Shown here: positions 1 through 9,321 of the stretch, one piece after another | How the letters are laid out: each line of letters begins with the position of its first letter | Position numbering within the stretch: position 1 is the first letter of the stretch | DNA from: Gimesia aquarii | GTDB lineage: Bacteria; Planctomycetota; Planctomycetia; Planctomycetales; Planctomycetaceae | Length of the DNA stretch: 64,000 nucleotides | Assembly (NCBI RefSeq): GCF_007748175.1 | Contig: NZ_CP037422.1 | Coordinates: 3,664,020 to 3,728,019 of the forward strand | Direction: 5' to 3' | The notes under the pieces: generated by a model | What the model was told of the DNA's origin: nothing | Database searches by the model: none | What the model saw: the letters and a program-made list of their open reading frames with translations, nothing else | Position numbers and translations under genes: made by a program

Positions 1-366
1 CACATTAGCCGTGGCACGTTTATGAGAAATTAATGGCACAAACGTTTCGCATTCGAGACATTCATCTTCCGACTCACTCCAGGAATCATCGGATTCCAAT
101 AATTGGGGAGGAATTCCTAACGCCTCACGAGCTTCAGCATCTAAAACTTCGGGAACTTGAGGCGACTGGCTGATTTGCTTGATATCCTGATCACGCGGTG
201 CAAATATCGTTTGGTGACGACGATAAGACTCACGATTTGTTGCTTTCTTTGCTCCCAACTCAGAAAGTCGTCCCTGAGCATAAGCAAAACGACCAGTCAT
301 ACTGCTCAATACAACCACTGATGTAACTATCAGGAGAAAAACAGCCCTCAAAGACTGAAATGGCAT
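1..366 (-). CDS. Secreted protein of unknown function (C-terminus beyond window)
   Basis: An open frame of 122 codons runs from an ATG at 366 off the left edge without a stop, so only the N-terminal part is visible. It begins with a short polar stretch, then a hydrophobic core (about residues 7-22) and a likely signal peptidase site near residue 31 (AYAQG), so export is likely. The mature part is polar and acidic and contains a CLEC pair of cysteines near residue 103, which could bind metal or form a disulfide. I do not recognise the family. It is transcribed divergently from the small gene at 682. The missing C-terminus could change the interpretation. Confidence 0.6.
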   Translation of the reverse strand, partial: MPFQSLRAVFLLIVTSVVVLSSMTGRFAYAQGRLSELGAKKATNRESYRRHQTIFAPRDQDIKQISQSPQVPEVLDAEAREALGIPPQLLESDDSWSESEDECLECETFVPLISHKRATANV

Positions 367-681
367 AACTGAGTCTTCCAAATGAATAATGAAGTAGGTA
401 TGTAGATTCTATCTGGTGGAGTTCACCCACCATGGGCAGATGTCAGAATTAATTAATGGGGAGAGGTCAAAAGAATAGAGAGATGTAGAGGCAAGAAATA
501 TCAAGGAAACACAAATGGGTCAACCCGAATCCAGAGCATACGCTTCTCTTAAGGACTCTGAAAAATGCCCTGCTCTGATCGTTGCCCCCTGTTTCAATAG
601 ATGTTAAAATCAGCTAACGAAGACAGAACATATACATAAGACCAATACCATACTTTCATTTTTACCAGGAATACACAAGAA
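367..681. other. Divergent intergenic region
   Basis: This 315-base stretch separates a minus-strand secreted protein from the plus-strand small gene. It contains a small perfect inverted repeat, TGGTGG at 414-419 and CCACCA at 427-432, about 50 bases upstream of the minus-strand start codon, and a candidate plus-strand promoter at 582-610. I see no further gene in it. Confidence 0.4.
582..610 (+). promoter_or_regulatory. Candidate sigma-70 promoter of the small basic protein gene
   Basis: TTGCCC at 582-587 (4 of 6 matches to the -35 consensus) and TAAAAT at 605-610 (5 of 6 to the -10) are separated by 17 bases. Transcription would begin near 617, about 65 bases before the ATG at 682. This is inferred from consensus only. 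Confidence 0.35.
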
Positions 682-852
682 ATGGGACGTGTTGAAAAGG
701 GGCGCGAACTGGCCCAACGTCGAATCCGGAAGCATAAACTGAAACAACTTCGGGAAAAATTCGCCAAGGCAAAAGACTCTGCGGAAAAAGAAGCGATCAA
801 AGAAAAAGTTCGCAAAATCAGCCCTTTTGTTGTATTAGAAGAATCTGCCTGA
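682..852 (+). CDS. Small basic DUF6800-like protein
   Basis: A 56-residue protein begins at the ATG at 682. It is very rich in Lys, Arg and Glu, with a predicted amphipathic helix over most of its length (MGRVEKGRELAQRR onward) and a hydrophobic end that includes the motif ISPF. From memory this matches a small conserved planctomycete family annotated as DUF6800; its function is unknown. The charge pattern would fit RNA or ribosome binding, but that is a guess. It sits between a good upstream promoter candidate and an intrinsic terminator at 883-916, so it appears to be monocistronic. Its length and isolation make it easy for gene finders to miss. Confidence 0.7.
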   Translation: MGRVEKGRELAQRRIRKHKLKQLREKFAKAKDSAEKEAIKEKVRKISPFVVLEESA

Positions 853-882
853 GATCCCTTCTTATAATCGATCATTGAAGTA

Positions 883-916
883 GACGCTCGTTTTATTGAA
901 GTGAGCGTCATTTTTT
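883..916 (+). terminator. Intrinsic terminator after the small basic protein
   Basis: GACGCTC at 883-889 pairs with GAGCGTC at 903-909, followed by a run of six T at 911-916. This is a classical Rho-independent layout 30 bases after the stop codon at 852. It ends the small gene's transcript just before the ribosome binding site of the next gene. Confidence 0.7.
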
Positions 917-939
917 CTTGCGCTGAGGGGATCATTGAA

Positions 940-1326
940 ATGGCAGACTTCAATTCAACTCACAACCGAGCTGTCTGGTTCGATATACCCGTGGCTGACC
1001 TTGATCGAGCTGCAGCATTTTATTCAGCAGTTCTTTCCGTAAAAGTTCATTGCGAACAATTCAATGAAACTCGATTCGGCGTTTTGGATCATGAACAAGG
1101 CAATGGTGCTTGTCTGATCCTTGATGAATCGGCAATCTCTGCTGACAAAGGGATCCTGGTTTATATGAATGTCGATCATCGCATTCGGGATGCAGTAACA
1201 CAGGCCGAAGCCAAGGGAGGAAAAGTGATCGAACCGATTCACTCTATTGGTCCGCACGGCTTTCGAGCCCTCATTCTCGATAGCGAAGGAAATCGTCTTG
1301 CGTTACATTCTAATACTGACGAATAA
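940..1326 (+). CDS. VOC (glyoxalase/bleomycin-resistance) family protein
   Basis: The product has 128 residues from ATG 940, the usual size of a one-domain VOC protein. The family pattern is clear: an N-terminal strand plus VADLDRAAAFY, a central KGILVYMNVDHRIRDA segment, and a C-terminal PHGFRALILDSEGNRLALH end that carries the last metal-ligand-type Glu and the usual G-N-x-x-x-L-H. VOC members are metal-dependent lyases, dioxygenases or binding proteins; the substrate here cannot be read from the sequence. GAGGGG at 925-930 lies 9 bases before the ATG. A GTG at 901 is in frame but falls inside the preceding terminator hairpin, so 940 is preferred. Confidence 0.85.
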   Translation: MADFNSTHNRAVWFDIPVADLDRAAAFYSAVLSVKVHCEQFNETRFGVLDHEQGNGACLILDESAISADKGILVYMNVDHRIRDAVTQAEAKGGKVIEPIHSIGPHGFRALILDSEGNRLALHSNTDE

Positions 1327-1328
1327 AG

Positions 1329-1353
1329 TTGTGGCTTAAGAGACTCACCACAA
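1329..1353. other. Short inverted repeat between convergent genes
   Basis: TTGTGG at 1329-1334 and CCACAA at 1348-1353 form a 6-bp stem in the 66-base gap between the VOC gene and clpB, which converge here. There is no strong T run on either side, so a terminator role is only possible. Confidence 0.25.
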
Positions 1354-1392
1354 AACGACGATTCAAATAATAATCGAACTGATCATGAACCG

Positions 1393-4008
1393 TTACTTTT
1401 CAGAGAACAGGTACAATCCTTCATGAGCATTCACATAGATTGTGGCACCTTCTGAAAATTCTCCCGACAGTAACTTATTCGCAAGTTCATTTTGGATATT
1501 CTGCTGAATCGTACGCTTTAAAGGACGCGCTCCATACGTGGGGTCATAACCTTCTTCCGCTAACAAATCTTTAGCGGCATCAGACACATCCAATGTATAC
1601 CCATTCTCTTCCACTAAAGCGGCTAAATTCTTTAATTGTAATTCCACAATCTGGCGAATTTCTTCACGTCCGAGCGGATGGAAGACAATCGCTTCATCAA
1701 TTCGATTTAAAAATTCAGGTAGAAACTCGCGCTGCAGTGCATCCATCACACGGTTATGGATCAACTGCTCATCCTCCTTACCAGATAAATCCATAATCGT
1801 CTGACTGCCAATGTTAGACGTCATCACAACAATTGTATTTGAGAAATCTACAGTTCGCCCATGGCTATCTGTCAATCGTCCATCATCGAGTAATTGCAAG
1901 AGAATGTTAAACACATCACGGTGGGCCTTCTCTACTTCATCCAACAAGATGACAGAATAAGGCTGGCGTCGTACCGCTTCCGTCAATCGCCCCCCCTCTT
2001 CGTAACCGACGTATCCTGGAGGCGCACCAATGAGTCTTGCCACGGAATGTTTCTCCATGAATTCACTCATATCGATACGAATCATGTTGCGTTCGTCATC
2101 AAACAGAAATCCGGCAAGTGCCTTACATAATTCCGTTTTTCCCACTCCCGTGGGTCCCAGGAACATAAATGAACCGATGGGACGATTCTGATCCTGTAAG
2201 CCGGAACGAGAACGCCTGACCGCATTGGAAACCGCTTCAACAGCTTCGTTCTGATTGATCATACGCTGATGGATTTCCTCTTCCATTCTCAATAACTTTT
2301 CACGTTCTCCCTGTAACATTTTCGAAATGGGAATCCCGGTCCACATACTGATCACTTTGGCAATATCTTCCGGCGTCACTTCCTCGCGCAACAAGCGTTC
2401 GCCACCGACATCACCGAGTTCTGCAACCCGTTCTTCCATTTCTGACAAGCGTTTCCGCGCTGTATTTAACTCCTGTTCTGCATTATAAGCAGTTGTAAAG
2501 TCTTCATTGGAATTTGTTTGTTGCGCTCGATTAAATGCCTGTTCATAAGCTGTATTCAATCGATCAATCTCTTCCTTCAATGGCTGTAAACCAGACAAGG
2601 CTTCCTTCTCGGTTTCCCAACGGGTCTTTAGCGCATTGACGCTCTCCTCACGGTCGGCGATCTGTTTTCTTAATTCTTCCAGACGCTCTTTACTATCCGC
2701 CGTCGTTTCCGTTGCCAGAGCCGTCGCTTCAATTTGCATTCGAGTTAACTGACGAGTTGCCTCGTCAATTTCAGCAGGCATCGAATCCATTTCCATCCGC
2801 AAATGGCTGGCTGCCTCATCCACTAAGTCGATGGCTTTATCGGGTAGAAAACGATCGTTGATATAACGGTCCGATAATGTCGCTGCATTGATTAACGCAT
2901 CATCCATAATGCGCACTCCATGATGCGTTTCGTAGCGTTCCTTTAAGCCACGCAAGATGGAAATTGTGTCTTCCACAGTCGGTTCCTGTACCATCACCGG
3001 CTGAAAACGTCGCTCTAAAGCGGGGTCTTTTTCGATATGTTTGCGGTATTCATCGAGAGTCGTGGCTCCCACGCAATGTAATTCTCCGCGCGCTAATGCC
3101 GGTTTCAATAAATTGGAAGCATCCGCGCCCCCTTCTGCTGCCCCTGCTCCTACAACCGTATGCAATTCATCAATAAACAGGATGATCTCCCCTTTGGCCT
3201 GTTCGATTTCTTTAAGAACTGCCTTCAAACGATCTTCAAATTCACCACGGTATTTCGTGCCCGCTATAAGTGCCCCCATATCTAGAGCAATCACCCGTTT
3301 ATTCTTAAGATTCTGGGGGACATCGCCAATCACAATACGATGTGCGAGCCCTTCAACAATTGCTGTTTTTCCAACTCCCGCTTCACCAATCAAAACCGGA
3401 TTATTTTTTCGACGACGGGATAAAATTTGAATGACCCGTCGAATTTCCTGATCGCGGCCAATCACAGGATCGATTTTTCCCTGCCGTGCCAGTTCCACAA
3501 GGTCTTTACCGTATTGCTCCAGCGATTGGTATTTTTCCTCGGGACTTTGATCAGTCACTCGTTGACCACCTCGCACAGCCTGCAAAGCAGACAACACATC
3601 GCCTTCTTCAATGCCATTTAATTCTAAAAGACGTTTTGCCTGATCATCTACAGTAGTAAAAGCCAACAGCAGATGTTCTGTCGAGACAAAATCATCCTGC
3701 ATCTGATCAGCACGATCCTGAGCAGCTTGAAGGACCTGAAGCAATGCCTGACCAATCCCCACCTGGGTCATCGCTCCGGTTACTTTTGGCAAGCGTTGAA
3801 TTTCGTCATCTACCATTTTTTGAAGCTGAGGAAGATTGGCACCAATCTTTTGAATCAGAGGTTTCACAACGCCCTGCTCTTCGTCCAACAGCGCTTTGAG
3901 CAAATGCAAAGGCTTGATTTCCTGCTGGCCAAAATCTTCAGCCGTTTGTTGGGCACGCTGTACTGCTTCTTGAGCTTTTACAGTCAACTTTTCAAATCGA
4001 AACGCCAT
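1393..4008 (-). CDS. clpB: ClpB disaggregase (AAA+ chaperone)
   Basis: ClpB is a hexameric ATPase that threads aggregated protein and hands it to DnaK. The 871-residue product has the full plan: an N domain ([17 protein letters not shown]), a first AAA module with Walker A GEAGVGKT and Walker B FIDELH, a long coiled-coil middle domain (about residues 400-530, marked by METDS and ADREES type segments), and a second AAA module with GPTGVGKT and LLDEVEKAH. The start at 4008 is chosen because family proteins begin MAFRFEKLT and a strong TGGAGGAG site lies just upstream; an in-frame ATG at 4050 would add 14 unrelated residues. dnaK lies directly upstream on the same strand, consistent with a shared chaperone function. 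Confidence 0.97.
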   Translation of the reverse strand: MAFRFEKLTVKAQEAVQRAQQTAEDFGQQEIKPLHLLKALLDEEQGVVKPLIQKIGANLPQLQKMVDDEIQRLPKVTGAMTQVGIGQALLQVLQAAQDRADQMQDDFVSTEHLLLAFTTVDDQAKRLLELNGIEEGDVLSALQAVRGGQRVTDQSPEEKYQSLEQYGKDLVELARQGKIDPVIGRDQEIRRVIQILSRRRKNNPVLIGEAGVGKTAIVEGLAHRIVIGDVPQNLKNKRVIALDMGALIAGTKYRGEFEDRLKAVLKEIEQAKGEIILFIDELHTVVGAGAAEGGADASNLLKPALARGELHCVGATTLDEYRKHIEKDPALERRFQPVMVQEPTVEDTISILRGLKERYETHHGVRIMDDALINAATLSDRYINDRFLPDKAIDLVDEAASHLRMEMDSMPAEIDEATRQLTRMQIEATALATETTADSKERLEELRKQIADREESVNALKTRWETEKEALSGLQPLKEEIDRLNTAYEQAFNRAQQTNSNEDFTTAYNAEQELNTARKRLSEMEERVAELGDVGGERLLREEVTPEDIAKVISMWTGIPISKMLQGEREKLLRMEEEIHQRMINQNEAVEAVSNAVRRSRSGLQDQNRPIGSFMFLGPTGVGKTELCKALAGFLFDDERNMIRIDMSEFMEKHSVARLIGAPPGYVGYEEGGRLTEAVRRQPYSVILLDEVEKAHRDVFNILLQLLDDGRLTDSHGRTVDFSNTIVVMTSNIGSQTIMDLSGKEDEQLIHNRVMDALQREFLPEFLNRIDEAIVFHPLGREEIRQIVELQLKNLAALVEENGYTLDVSDAAKDLLAEEGYDPTYGARPLKRTIQQNIQNELANKLLSGEFSEGATIYVNAHEGLYLFSEK

Positions 4009-4058
4009 AATGCTCCTCCAATTCTTTTCCAATATTGCGCAGCAACTCAACAGCTTGG

Positions 4059-4086
4059 ATTATCTTTGTGAATAACCAGCTGACAA
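4059..4086 (-). promoter_or_regulatory. Candidate sigma-70 promoter of clpB
   Basis: On the minus strand TTGTCA (4086-4081) and GATAAT (4064-4059) are spaced by 16 bases, each matching 5 of 6 consensus positions. The predicted start lies about 45 bases before the clpB ATG at 4008. No CIRCE element is seen here. Confidence 0.5.
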
Positions 4087-4234
4087 GTAATGTTTTTAGG
4101 AATTTAGTTTTTTGTTTAAGGAACAGGCCCAGTGAGGTGGGAAAAAATGAACCTGCTAATCTACATGACTACAAAAAAATTATTATGTAAAACAAAATAT
4201 ATTAAGTAGAAAAAGTCTTATTTACTTAGAAGTT

Positions 4235-4262
4235 GGGAACTCAGAATAAAACCTGAGCTCCC
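4235..4262 (-). terminator. Hairpin downstream of dnaK
   Basis: GGGAACTCAG at 4235-4244 and CTGAGCTCCC at 4253-4262 form a 10-bp stem with one G-U pair and an 8-base loop, 40 bases after the dnaK stop. The following minus-strand sequence has only scattered T residues, so it is a moderate terminator candidate separating dnaK from clpB. Confidence 0.5.
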
Positions 4263-4301
4263 GCCTCCTGTTCTCGGTAAAGCACTAAAACGAAATCTGT
4301 T

Positions 4302-6212
4302 CTAGTCTTTTTTCTCAAATTCTGCATCAATTACATCTTCTTCCTCAGCGGGAGCAGCAGCGTCTCCGCCCTCGGCGGAAGTACTATCGGCTCCTGCAGC
4401 CTGACTCTCTTTATACATCTGCTCTGTAAAAGCATGAGTTGCCTGCTGTAATTCCTCGCAGGCAGAGTTGATTGCCGCTGCATCTTCAGTACCGATCGCA
4501 TCGTTCACTTTTTTCACTGATGCCTCAATCGCTGACTTGGAAGAATCATCAATTTTCTCAGCGTGTTCTTTCAACAGTTTCTCTACTTCATAAATCAGTC
4601 GAGACCCATTATTCTTGGCTTCAGCCAACTCGAATTTTTTCTTATCTTCATCGGCGTGGGCTTCTGCCTGTTTCTGCATCTCTTCAATTTCGGTTTCAGA
4701 CAAACCACTGGACTGCTCAATCCTGACAGAAGTTTCCTTACCTGTAGCAACATCTTTTGCCGAGACATTTAAAATTCCATTTACATCAATATCAAATACC
4801 ACTTTAATCTGTGGAACTCCACGAGGTGCTGGTGGAATTTCTTCCAGATTAAACTGCCCCAACAAACGGTTGTCGGTAGCCATCTGCCGTTCTCCTTGGA
4901 AAACGCGGACTGTAACGGCAGTTTGGTTGTCGGCTGCTGTCGAAAATACTTGGTCCTTGGTCACAGGAATGGTTGTGTTACGTTCAACCAGTTTCGTCAT
5001 TACGCCCCCTTCGGTTTCGATTCCCAAAGACAGCGGAGTGACATCTAACAGCACAACATCCTGGACGTCGCCAGAAATAATACCACCTTGAATAGCAGCG
5101 CCAATAGAAACCACTTCGTCAGGATTCACTCCCTTGTGTGGCTCTTTCCCAAAGATTTTCTTAACGAATTCCTGAACTTTGGGAACACGCGTTGATCCAC
5201 CAACCAACACAACTTCATCGATTTGACTCGAATCAAGTCCTGCATCTTTCATTGCTTGTTCAACAGGCTTTCGACAACGCTCTACAAGAGGATCAATCAA
5301 CTTCTCAAACTCAGAACGGGTGATCGCCATTTGCAAGTGTTTTGCGCCTGAACTATCTGCAGTAATAAAAGGCAAATTAATGTCTGTTGATTGAGAAGAA
5401 GACAATTCTTTCTTCGCTTTTTCAGCGGCTTCGCGTAAACGTTGTAATGCCATTGCATCATCTCGCAGATCTATTCCCTGCTCTTTCTTGAACGCATCTG
5501 CAATATGATTGATCAACTCTTCGTCAAAGTCGTCCCCCCCCAGATGACCATCACCATTCGTGCTCAGAGTCTCAATGATTTCATCGCCGACTTCCAGAAC
5601 GGAAACGTCAAACGTTCCACCCCCAAAGTCGAACACGACAATTTTTTCGTCGTTCTTCTTTTCCAAACCGTAGGCCAGTGCAGCGGCTGTCGGTTCATTG
5701 ATAATTCGCGAAACTTCCAAACCAGAAATCTGTCCCGCGTCTTTGGTCGCTTGTCGTTGAGCATCATTGAAATAAGCGGGAACAGTAACGACCGCTTTGT
5801 TGACTTTATGTCCCAGATAGCTTTCTGCGGCTTCTTTCAATTTCCGTAGAATCGAAGCTGAAATTTCTGGCGGGGTGTAGGTTTTACTACCTGCCTCTAT
5901 TTTGACATAGTCTTCAGGTCCACCAATAATTTTATAGGGGACAATTTTTTCTTCGCTCTGCACTTCGTTGTGCCGACGTCCCATAAATCGCTTTACGGAA
6001 TAAACGGTATTCTTGGGATTAGTCACAGCCTGACGTTTTGCCGGCTCTCCCACGAGCGTCTCCCCTTTATCGGTAAATGCGACAACACTAGGGGTAATCC
6101 GATTCCCTTCTAAGTTAGGAATCACTTTGGCTTCCCCACCTTCCATAATGGAAACCACTGAGTTTGTGGTTCCTAAATCAATTCCAATGATCTTTTCACC
6201 TTGAGACGACAT
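4302..6212 (-). CDS. dnaK: DnaK (Hsp70 chaperone)
   Basis: The 636-residue product has the length and layout of bacterial DnaK. The actin-like nucleotide-binding domain has [10 protein letters not shown] near the start, [13 protein letters not shown] in the middle and [13 protein letters not shown] before residue 360. [12 protein letters not shown] linker precedes the substrate-binding beta domain, followed by a helical lid and an acidic tail ending [14 protein letters not shown], close to the conserved EEVD-like C-terminus. The ATG at 6212 has AGAGGGGAAA upstream. No grpE or dnaJ gene is adjacent, unlike many bacteria. Upstream there is a sigma-54-type promoter rather than an obvious CIRCE site, which suggests activator-dependent control. 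Confidence 0.98.
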   Translation of the reverse strand: MSSQGEKIIGIDLGTTNSVVSIMEGGEAKVIPNLEGNRITPSVVAFTDKGETLVGEPAKRQAVTNPKNTVYSVKRFMGRRHNEVQSEEKIVPYKIIGGPEDYVKIEAGSKTYTPPEISASILRKLKEAAESYLGHKVNKAVVTVPAYFNDAQRQATKDAGQISGLEVSRIINEPTAAALAYGLEKKNDEKIVVFDFGGGTFDVSVLEVGDEIIETLSTNGDGHLGGDDFDEELINHIADAFKKEQGIDLRDDAMALQRLREAAEKAKKELSSSQSTDINLPFITADSSGAKHLQMAITRSEFEKLIDPLVERCRKPVEQAMKDAGLDSSQIDEVVLVGGSTRVPKVQEFVKKIFGKEPHKGVNPDEVVSIGAAIQGGIISGDVQDVVLLDVTPLSLGIETEGGVMTKLVERNTTIPVTKDQVFSTAADNQTAVTVRVFQGERQMATDNRLLGQFNLEEIPPAPRGVPQIKVVFDIDVNGILNVSAKDVATGKETSVRIEQSSGLSETEIEEMQKQAEAHADEDKKKFELAEAKNNGSRLIYEVEKLLKEHAEKIDDSSKSAIEASVKKVNDAIGTEDAAAINSACEELQQATHAFTEQMYKESQAAGADSTSAEGGDAAAPAEEEDVIDAEFEKKD

Positions 6213-6355
6213 TCGAGTTTCCCCTCTTTCTTTATTCCTAATTCAGATCTGTACTAGACACTGTCGCAAAACGAAATCCACTGTCATGTACATCAATCGT
6301 ATGCTTCTTATGATTTCAATCAGTAAGCTAGCCGGAAACCAGCTGATTACTTACT

Positions 6356-6374
6356 TAGCAATGTATGTGCCAAG
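6356..6374 (-). promoter_or_regulatory. Candidate sigma-54 (-24/-12) promoter of dnaK
   Basis: Read on the minus strand, TTGGCACATACATTGCT lies at 6373-6357. It fits the sigma-54 consensus TGGCAC-N5-TTGC exactly, with the GG and GC dinucleotides ten bases apart. Transcription would begin near 6346, giving a leader of about 135 bases before dnaK. Only two such perfect sites were found when I scanned the window for this core on both strands; the other lies upstream of secA. Confidence 0.6.
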
Positions 6375-6467
6375 ACGATTCTAACATCTAACACAAAACT
6401 CTAAACAACTTAATAATAAGCACTTACAAACCAAATAGTTTTCGCGAACTGAAAATCCAAACCATTA

Positions 6468-6484
6468 AGAATGCCATATTGGCA
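6468..6484 (-). promoter_or_regulatory. Enhancer-like inverted repeat, proximal copy, upstream of dnaK
   Basis: The core TGCCATATTGGCA has perfect 5-bp arms (TGCCA/TGGCA) around TAT. The wider 17-base block AGAATGCCATATTGGCA is repeated almost identically at 6514. It lies about 95-110 bases upstream of the -24 element, where sigma-54 activators usually bind. Confidence 0.5.
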
Positions 6485-6513
6485 CCCTCAATAACCAAGC
6501 CTGCCTGCACGTC

Positions 6514-6530
6514 AGAATGACATATTGGCA
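6514..6530 (-). promoter_or_regulatory. Enhancer-like inverted repeat, distal copy, upstream of dnaK
   Basis: AGAATGACATATTGGCA differs from the proximal copy by one base in 17 and starts 46 bases away. The one change breaks one arm (TGACA instead of TGCCA). Two same-oriented sites in tandem fit a dimeric or oligomeric activator, but no binding protein is encoded in the window. Confidence 0.5.
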
Positions 6531-6650
6531 GTTTATATAAACAAGCTCTTAGAATAAACGCTAAACACTTCAGAGGTAAGGCTCAACCGCTTGACAGCCC
6601 TTAATTACGGCGGTACAAACTAGAACAATTGAAGACTAAGTTGATTTTTT

Positions 6651-6678
6651 TTGAAAATCAATTCAAACAGTATATAAA
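6651..6678 (+). promoter_or_regulatory. Candidate sigma-70 promoter of pheA
   Basis: TTGAAA at 6651-6656 and TATAAA at 6673-6678 are 16 bases apart, 5 of 6 matches each. A second candidate, TTGACA at 6591-6596 with TACAAA at 6614-6619 (17-base spacer), lies upstream. Either gives an unusually long leader of more than 200 bases before the ATG at 6906. Confidence 0.4.
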
Positions 6679-6752
6679 GTTTTCAGTTTTCGTCTGACAA
6701 CCTAAATGCTTGTTAGGTAATGTCTTACAATTTTTAAATAAGATTGTTGATC

Positions 6753-6795
6753 GGGAGAAATCCCAAACTGAGAAGCTCTGAAGGGATTGTAATCC
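6753..6795 (+). other. Competing small hairpins in the pheA leader
   Basis: GGGA (6753-6756) and TCCC (6761-6764) close a GAAA tetraloop. AATCCC at 6759-6764 can instead pair with GGGATT at 6783-6788, which itself overlaps a GGATT/AATCC hairpin (6784-6795). These pairings exclude one another. No intrinsic terminator follows, so any regulatory role is speculative. Confidence 0.25.
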
Positions 6796-6905
6796 AATTG
6801 TGAAACTGGCAGTAAGCATCAAGGCACGACCAGGGAGGGCATGTGATCTGGCTGCGGTTAATTTTCTGAGAGACAGAAACGAGACTCACATCCTGAAAGA
6901 TTCCG

Positions 6906-8090
6906 ATGGCCAAGAAAAAAGCGGTTAAAAAAGCCACCTCAACAAGCAAATCGAAGGCGGCAGTAAAAAAACAACCAGCCCAAAAGCAACCAGCCCGAAA
7001 AAGCAGTAGCAGTAAAAGAAACCCGGCCTCAATACAGTCCGAGTTAAAGAAAATTGACCGTGAAATTGTAAAATTGGTCAATAAACGCTGCTCAATGACG
7101 ATAAAACAGATCAAGTCAGATCCTGATCCACGGGCTGCCATGTTTGACCCCAAGTCAGACGAAGAACTCCGCGAATTCATTGAAAAGCTGAATTCATCTG
7201 GACCACTTACCAATAATGCGGTTCGAGGAATCTTCCGGCAAATTTTAAGTTCTGCTCGCAGACAAATCCACCCACAGCGAGTTGCCTATCTTGGACCAGC
7301 GTATAGCTATACCCATTTGGCAGCACTGGAGCGTTTTGGGGAAGAAGCTGACATGGTTCCCGTGAATACAATTGGCGCAGTCTTTGAAGAAGTAAATCGG
7401 GGTAACACCGAATTTGGTGTCGTACCCATAGAAAACAGTACCGATGGACGCGTCGTCGACACACTCGATATGTTTACCAGACTTCCTCTCAGAATTTGTG
7501 GAGAAGTTCTGATCGCTGTTCATCACAACCTGCTGGCACGTTGTGAACGCAGTGAAATCACGGAAATCTACAGTAAACCGCAAGCACTATCCCAGTGTCG
7601 TGAATGGCTTTCGAGAAATATGCCACAAGCACACTTACATGAAGTGACCAGCACTTCAACTGCAGCCCAACTAGCTGCGACGAAACCAGGTGCAGCTGCC
7701 GTTGCCAGCCATCAAGCATCAGTCGAATATGATCTTCAAATTATCGTCGAAGGAATAGAAGATAACACCAACAATGTAACCCGTTTTGCTGTCATCGGCG
7801 AAGAAGTCTGTGAACCAACGGGCAAAGATCGAACTGCCATTCTAGTGCATATTGCTCATAAAGCGGGTTCGCTAGCCGATACGCTGCAAATATTCAAAAA
7901 GAACAAAGTCAATCTTACCTGGATCGAATCCTTTCCCTTACGAGGTGAAGAACCAGGGTATCTCTTCTTTATTGATTTCGAAGGGCATATTCAGGAAGCC
8001 CATATTAAAAGAACCATCAGTGAACTCGAAAAACGAGTGGTACGTCTGGAAACAATGGGTTCTTATCCACGCAGTGGCATTTTGGAATAA
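6906..8090 (+). CDS. pheA: Chorismate mutase/prephenate dehydratase with histone-like N-terminal tail
   Basis: This P-protein converts chorismate to phenylpyruvate for phenylalanine synthesis. The 394 residues contain, in order: a roughly 42-residue Lys/Ala/Ser-rich tail ([20 protein letters not shown] onward); a chorismate mutase-type helical region at about 43-118 ([19 protein letters not shown]); a prephenate dehydratase domain at about 124-300 starting [13 protein letters not shown] and containing the catalytic NNVTRF motif; and a C-terminal ACT domain at about 308-385 with [10 protein letters not shown] and ESFP, the phenylalanine-sensing part. The tail resembles bacterial histone H1-like sequences and is not part of normal PheA. 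The ATG at 6906 is the first in-frame start. The gene appears to be monocistronic. Confidence 0.93.
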   Translation: MAKKKAVKKATSTSKSKAAVKKQPAQKQPARKSSSSKRNPASIQSELKKIDREIVKLVNKRCSMTIKQIKSDPDPRAAMFDPKSDEELREFIEKLNSSGPLTNNAVRGIFRQILSSARRQIHPQRVAYLGPAYSYTHLAALERFGEEADMVPVNTIGAVFEEVNRGNTEFGVVPIENSTDGRVVDTLDMFTRLPLRICGEVLIAVHHNLLARCERSEITEIYSKPQALSQCREWLSRNMPQAHLHEVTSTSTAAQLAATKPGAAAVASHQASVEYDLQIIVEGIEDNTNNVTRFAVIGEEVCEPTGKDRTAILVHIAHKAGSLADTLQIFKKNKVNLTWIESFPLRGEEPGYLFFIDFEGHIQEAHIKRTISELEKRVVRLETMGSYPRSGILE

Positions 8091-8283
8091 CCACCTTTTT
8101 ATCAGCAGTCTCCTTGATTTGCCCTCATAATTCGTGAAATCCAGACAATAAGGGTTACATTTCAGGTTTTTCAGCTGGTATCCTTGAATCACTGCTTCTG
8201 ACTCAATAACTTATCCAGCACAAAATGTCCTCTCTGAAGTCAAAATTCCGTATGCCGATGCTTTACAATACGGATAATTTCTC

Positions 8284-8316
8284 ACTTCTCTTTCATATTG
8301 AAAGCGAAAGAGAAGT
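8284..8316 (+). other. Perfect 11-bp inverted repeat upstream of tpiA
   Basis: ACTTCTCTTTC at 8284-8294 and GAAAGAGAAGT at 8306-8316 are exact complements around an 11-base loop. It lies 65-98 bases before the tpiA start. No T run follows, so it is more likely an operator or a leader structure than a terminator. The rest of the 291-base gap 8091-8381 shows nothing recognisable. Confidence 0.4.
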
Positions 8317-8381
8317 CAAGAACTAAATAAAAGACAGAGAACCTTCAGCACATTTACTTCATTTAATTAGCAGGATGAATC

Positions 8382-9155
8382 ATGCGTCGCTTTATTGTAG
8401 CTGGCAACTGGAAAATGAATACCACCAAAGACACTGGATCACAATTGGCCCAAGCTTTGGCAGCTGAAGTTCCAAAAGAAAAGACAGCGGTTGAAGTGCT
8501 GGTTTGCCCCCCCTTTCCTTACCTGAGCACAATCGGTGATATCGTAAACGGATCGGGAGTCGGTTTTGGTGCCCAAAATTGTTATCATGAATCGCCTGGC
8601 GCATTCACGGGCGAAATTTCAACTGAAATGCTCTCTGATGTGGGTTGTCGCTCAGTCATACTTGGACATAGTGAACGACGACATATCCTCAAAGAAACCG
8701 ACGCTGATATTAATTTAAAAGTAAAAAAAGCCCTCGATGCTGGACTTCAGGTTGTTTTGTGCGTCGGAGAGCTGCAAAGTGAACGTGAATCTGAACAGAC
8801 CGAGGCTGTCCTCGACACCCAGATGACAGGTGGTCTGGAAGGTGTTAACTCAGCTGCCTTTGACAAAATTGTGATCGCTTATGAACCAGTCTGGGCAATC
8901 GGAACTGGCTTGACTGCCACTCCCGATCAGGCAGAAGCGGCTCATCAATATCTCAGAAACTGGCTCAAAGATCACTACTCTGCAGAGATTGCTGATTCAA
9001 CGCGAATTCTCTATGGGGGCAGCGTCAAACCTGATAACGCGAAAGAATTACTCTCTCAGGAAAATGTGGATGGCGCCCTGGTTGGGGGAGCCAGCTTGAA
9101 AGCTGAGCTTTTTATCCCTATTATTCAGGCAGCCGTTGAATTAGCAGAGAGTTAA
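8382..9155 (+). CDS. tpiA: Triosephosphate isomerase
   Basis: The enzyme interconverts dihydroxyacetone phosphate and glyceraldehyde 3-phosphate in glycolysis. The 257-residue product is a full TIM barrel. It has the N-terminal GNWKMN with the catalytic Lys, the loop GHSERR with the catalytic His, [11 protein letters not shown] with the catalytic Glu and flexible loop 6, and [12 protein letters not shown] plus [10 protein letters not shown] forming the phosphate site. The ATG at 8382 is preceded by an AGGATGA-type site. The next gene is secG, an order also seen in many other bacteria, with a promoter candidate between them. Confidence 0.97.
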   Translation: MRRFIVAGNWKMNTTKDTGSQLAQALAAEVPKEKTAVEVLVCPPFPYLSTIGDIVNGSGVGFGAQNCYHESPGAFTGEISTEMLSDVGCRSVILGHSERRHILKETDADINLKVKKALDAGLQVVLCVGELQSERESEQTEAVLDTQMTGGLEGVNSAAFDKIVIAYEPVWAIGTGLTATPDQAEAAHQYLRNWLKDHYSAEIADSTRILYGGSVKPDNAKELLSQENVDGALVGGASLKAELFIPIIQAAVELAES

Positions 9156-9206
9156 TTTAAGCTGGCAATTTCTCTCGATTCGTCTCTACTCGAGTTACAG
9201 AATCGA

Positions 9207-9236
9207 TTTACAGATCGTAGCTTACTACGGTATGAT
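9207..9236 (+). promoter_or_regulatory. Candidate sigma-70 promoter of the secG operon
   Basis: TTTACA at 9207-9212 and TATGAT at 9231-9236 are separated by 18 bases, 5 of 6 matches each. It could drive secG and the following yicC-gmk-rpoZ-coaC-coaB run. Confidence 0.4.
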
Positions 9237-9321
9237 ACGCTGAAATTATCGTTTCTTCTCAGAAAATCGTCCGCACTATTTAAATAAATATCATTCGTGA
9301 TCGCCACAATAGGATAACACA

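Noticed and set aside
901-939. An earlier GTG start at 901 for the VOC gene
   Set aside because: It falls inside the right arm of an intrinsic terminator, while the ATG at 940 has a well-placed GAGGGG site and gives the usual family length.
4009-6905. CIRCE (HrcA) or HAIR element near dnaK and clpB
   Set aside because: No TTAGCACTC-N9-GAGTGCTAA or CTTGAGT-N7-ACTCAAG inverted repeat was found in the upstream regions of either gene.
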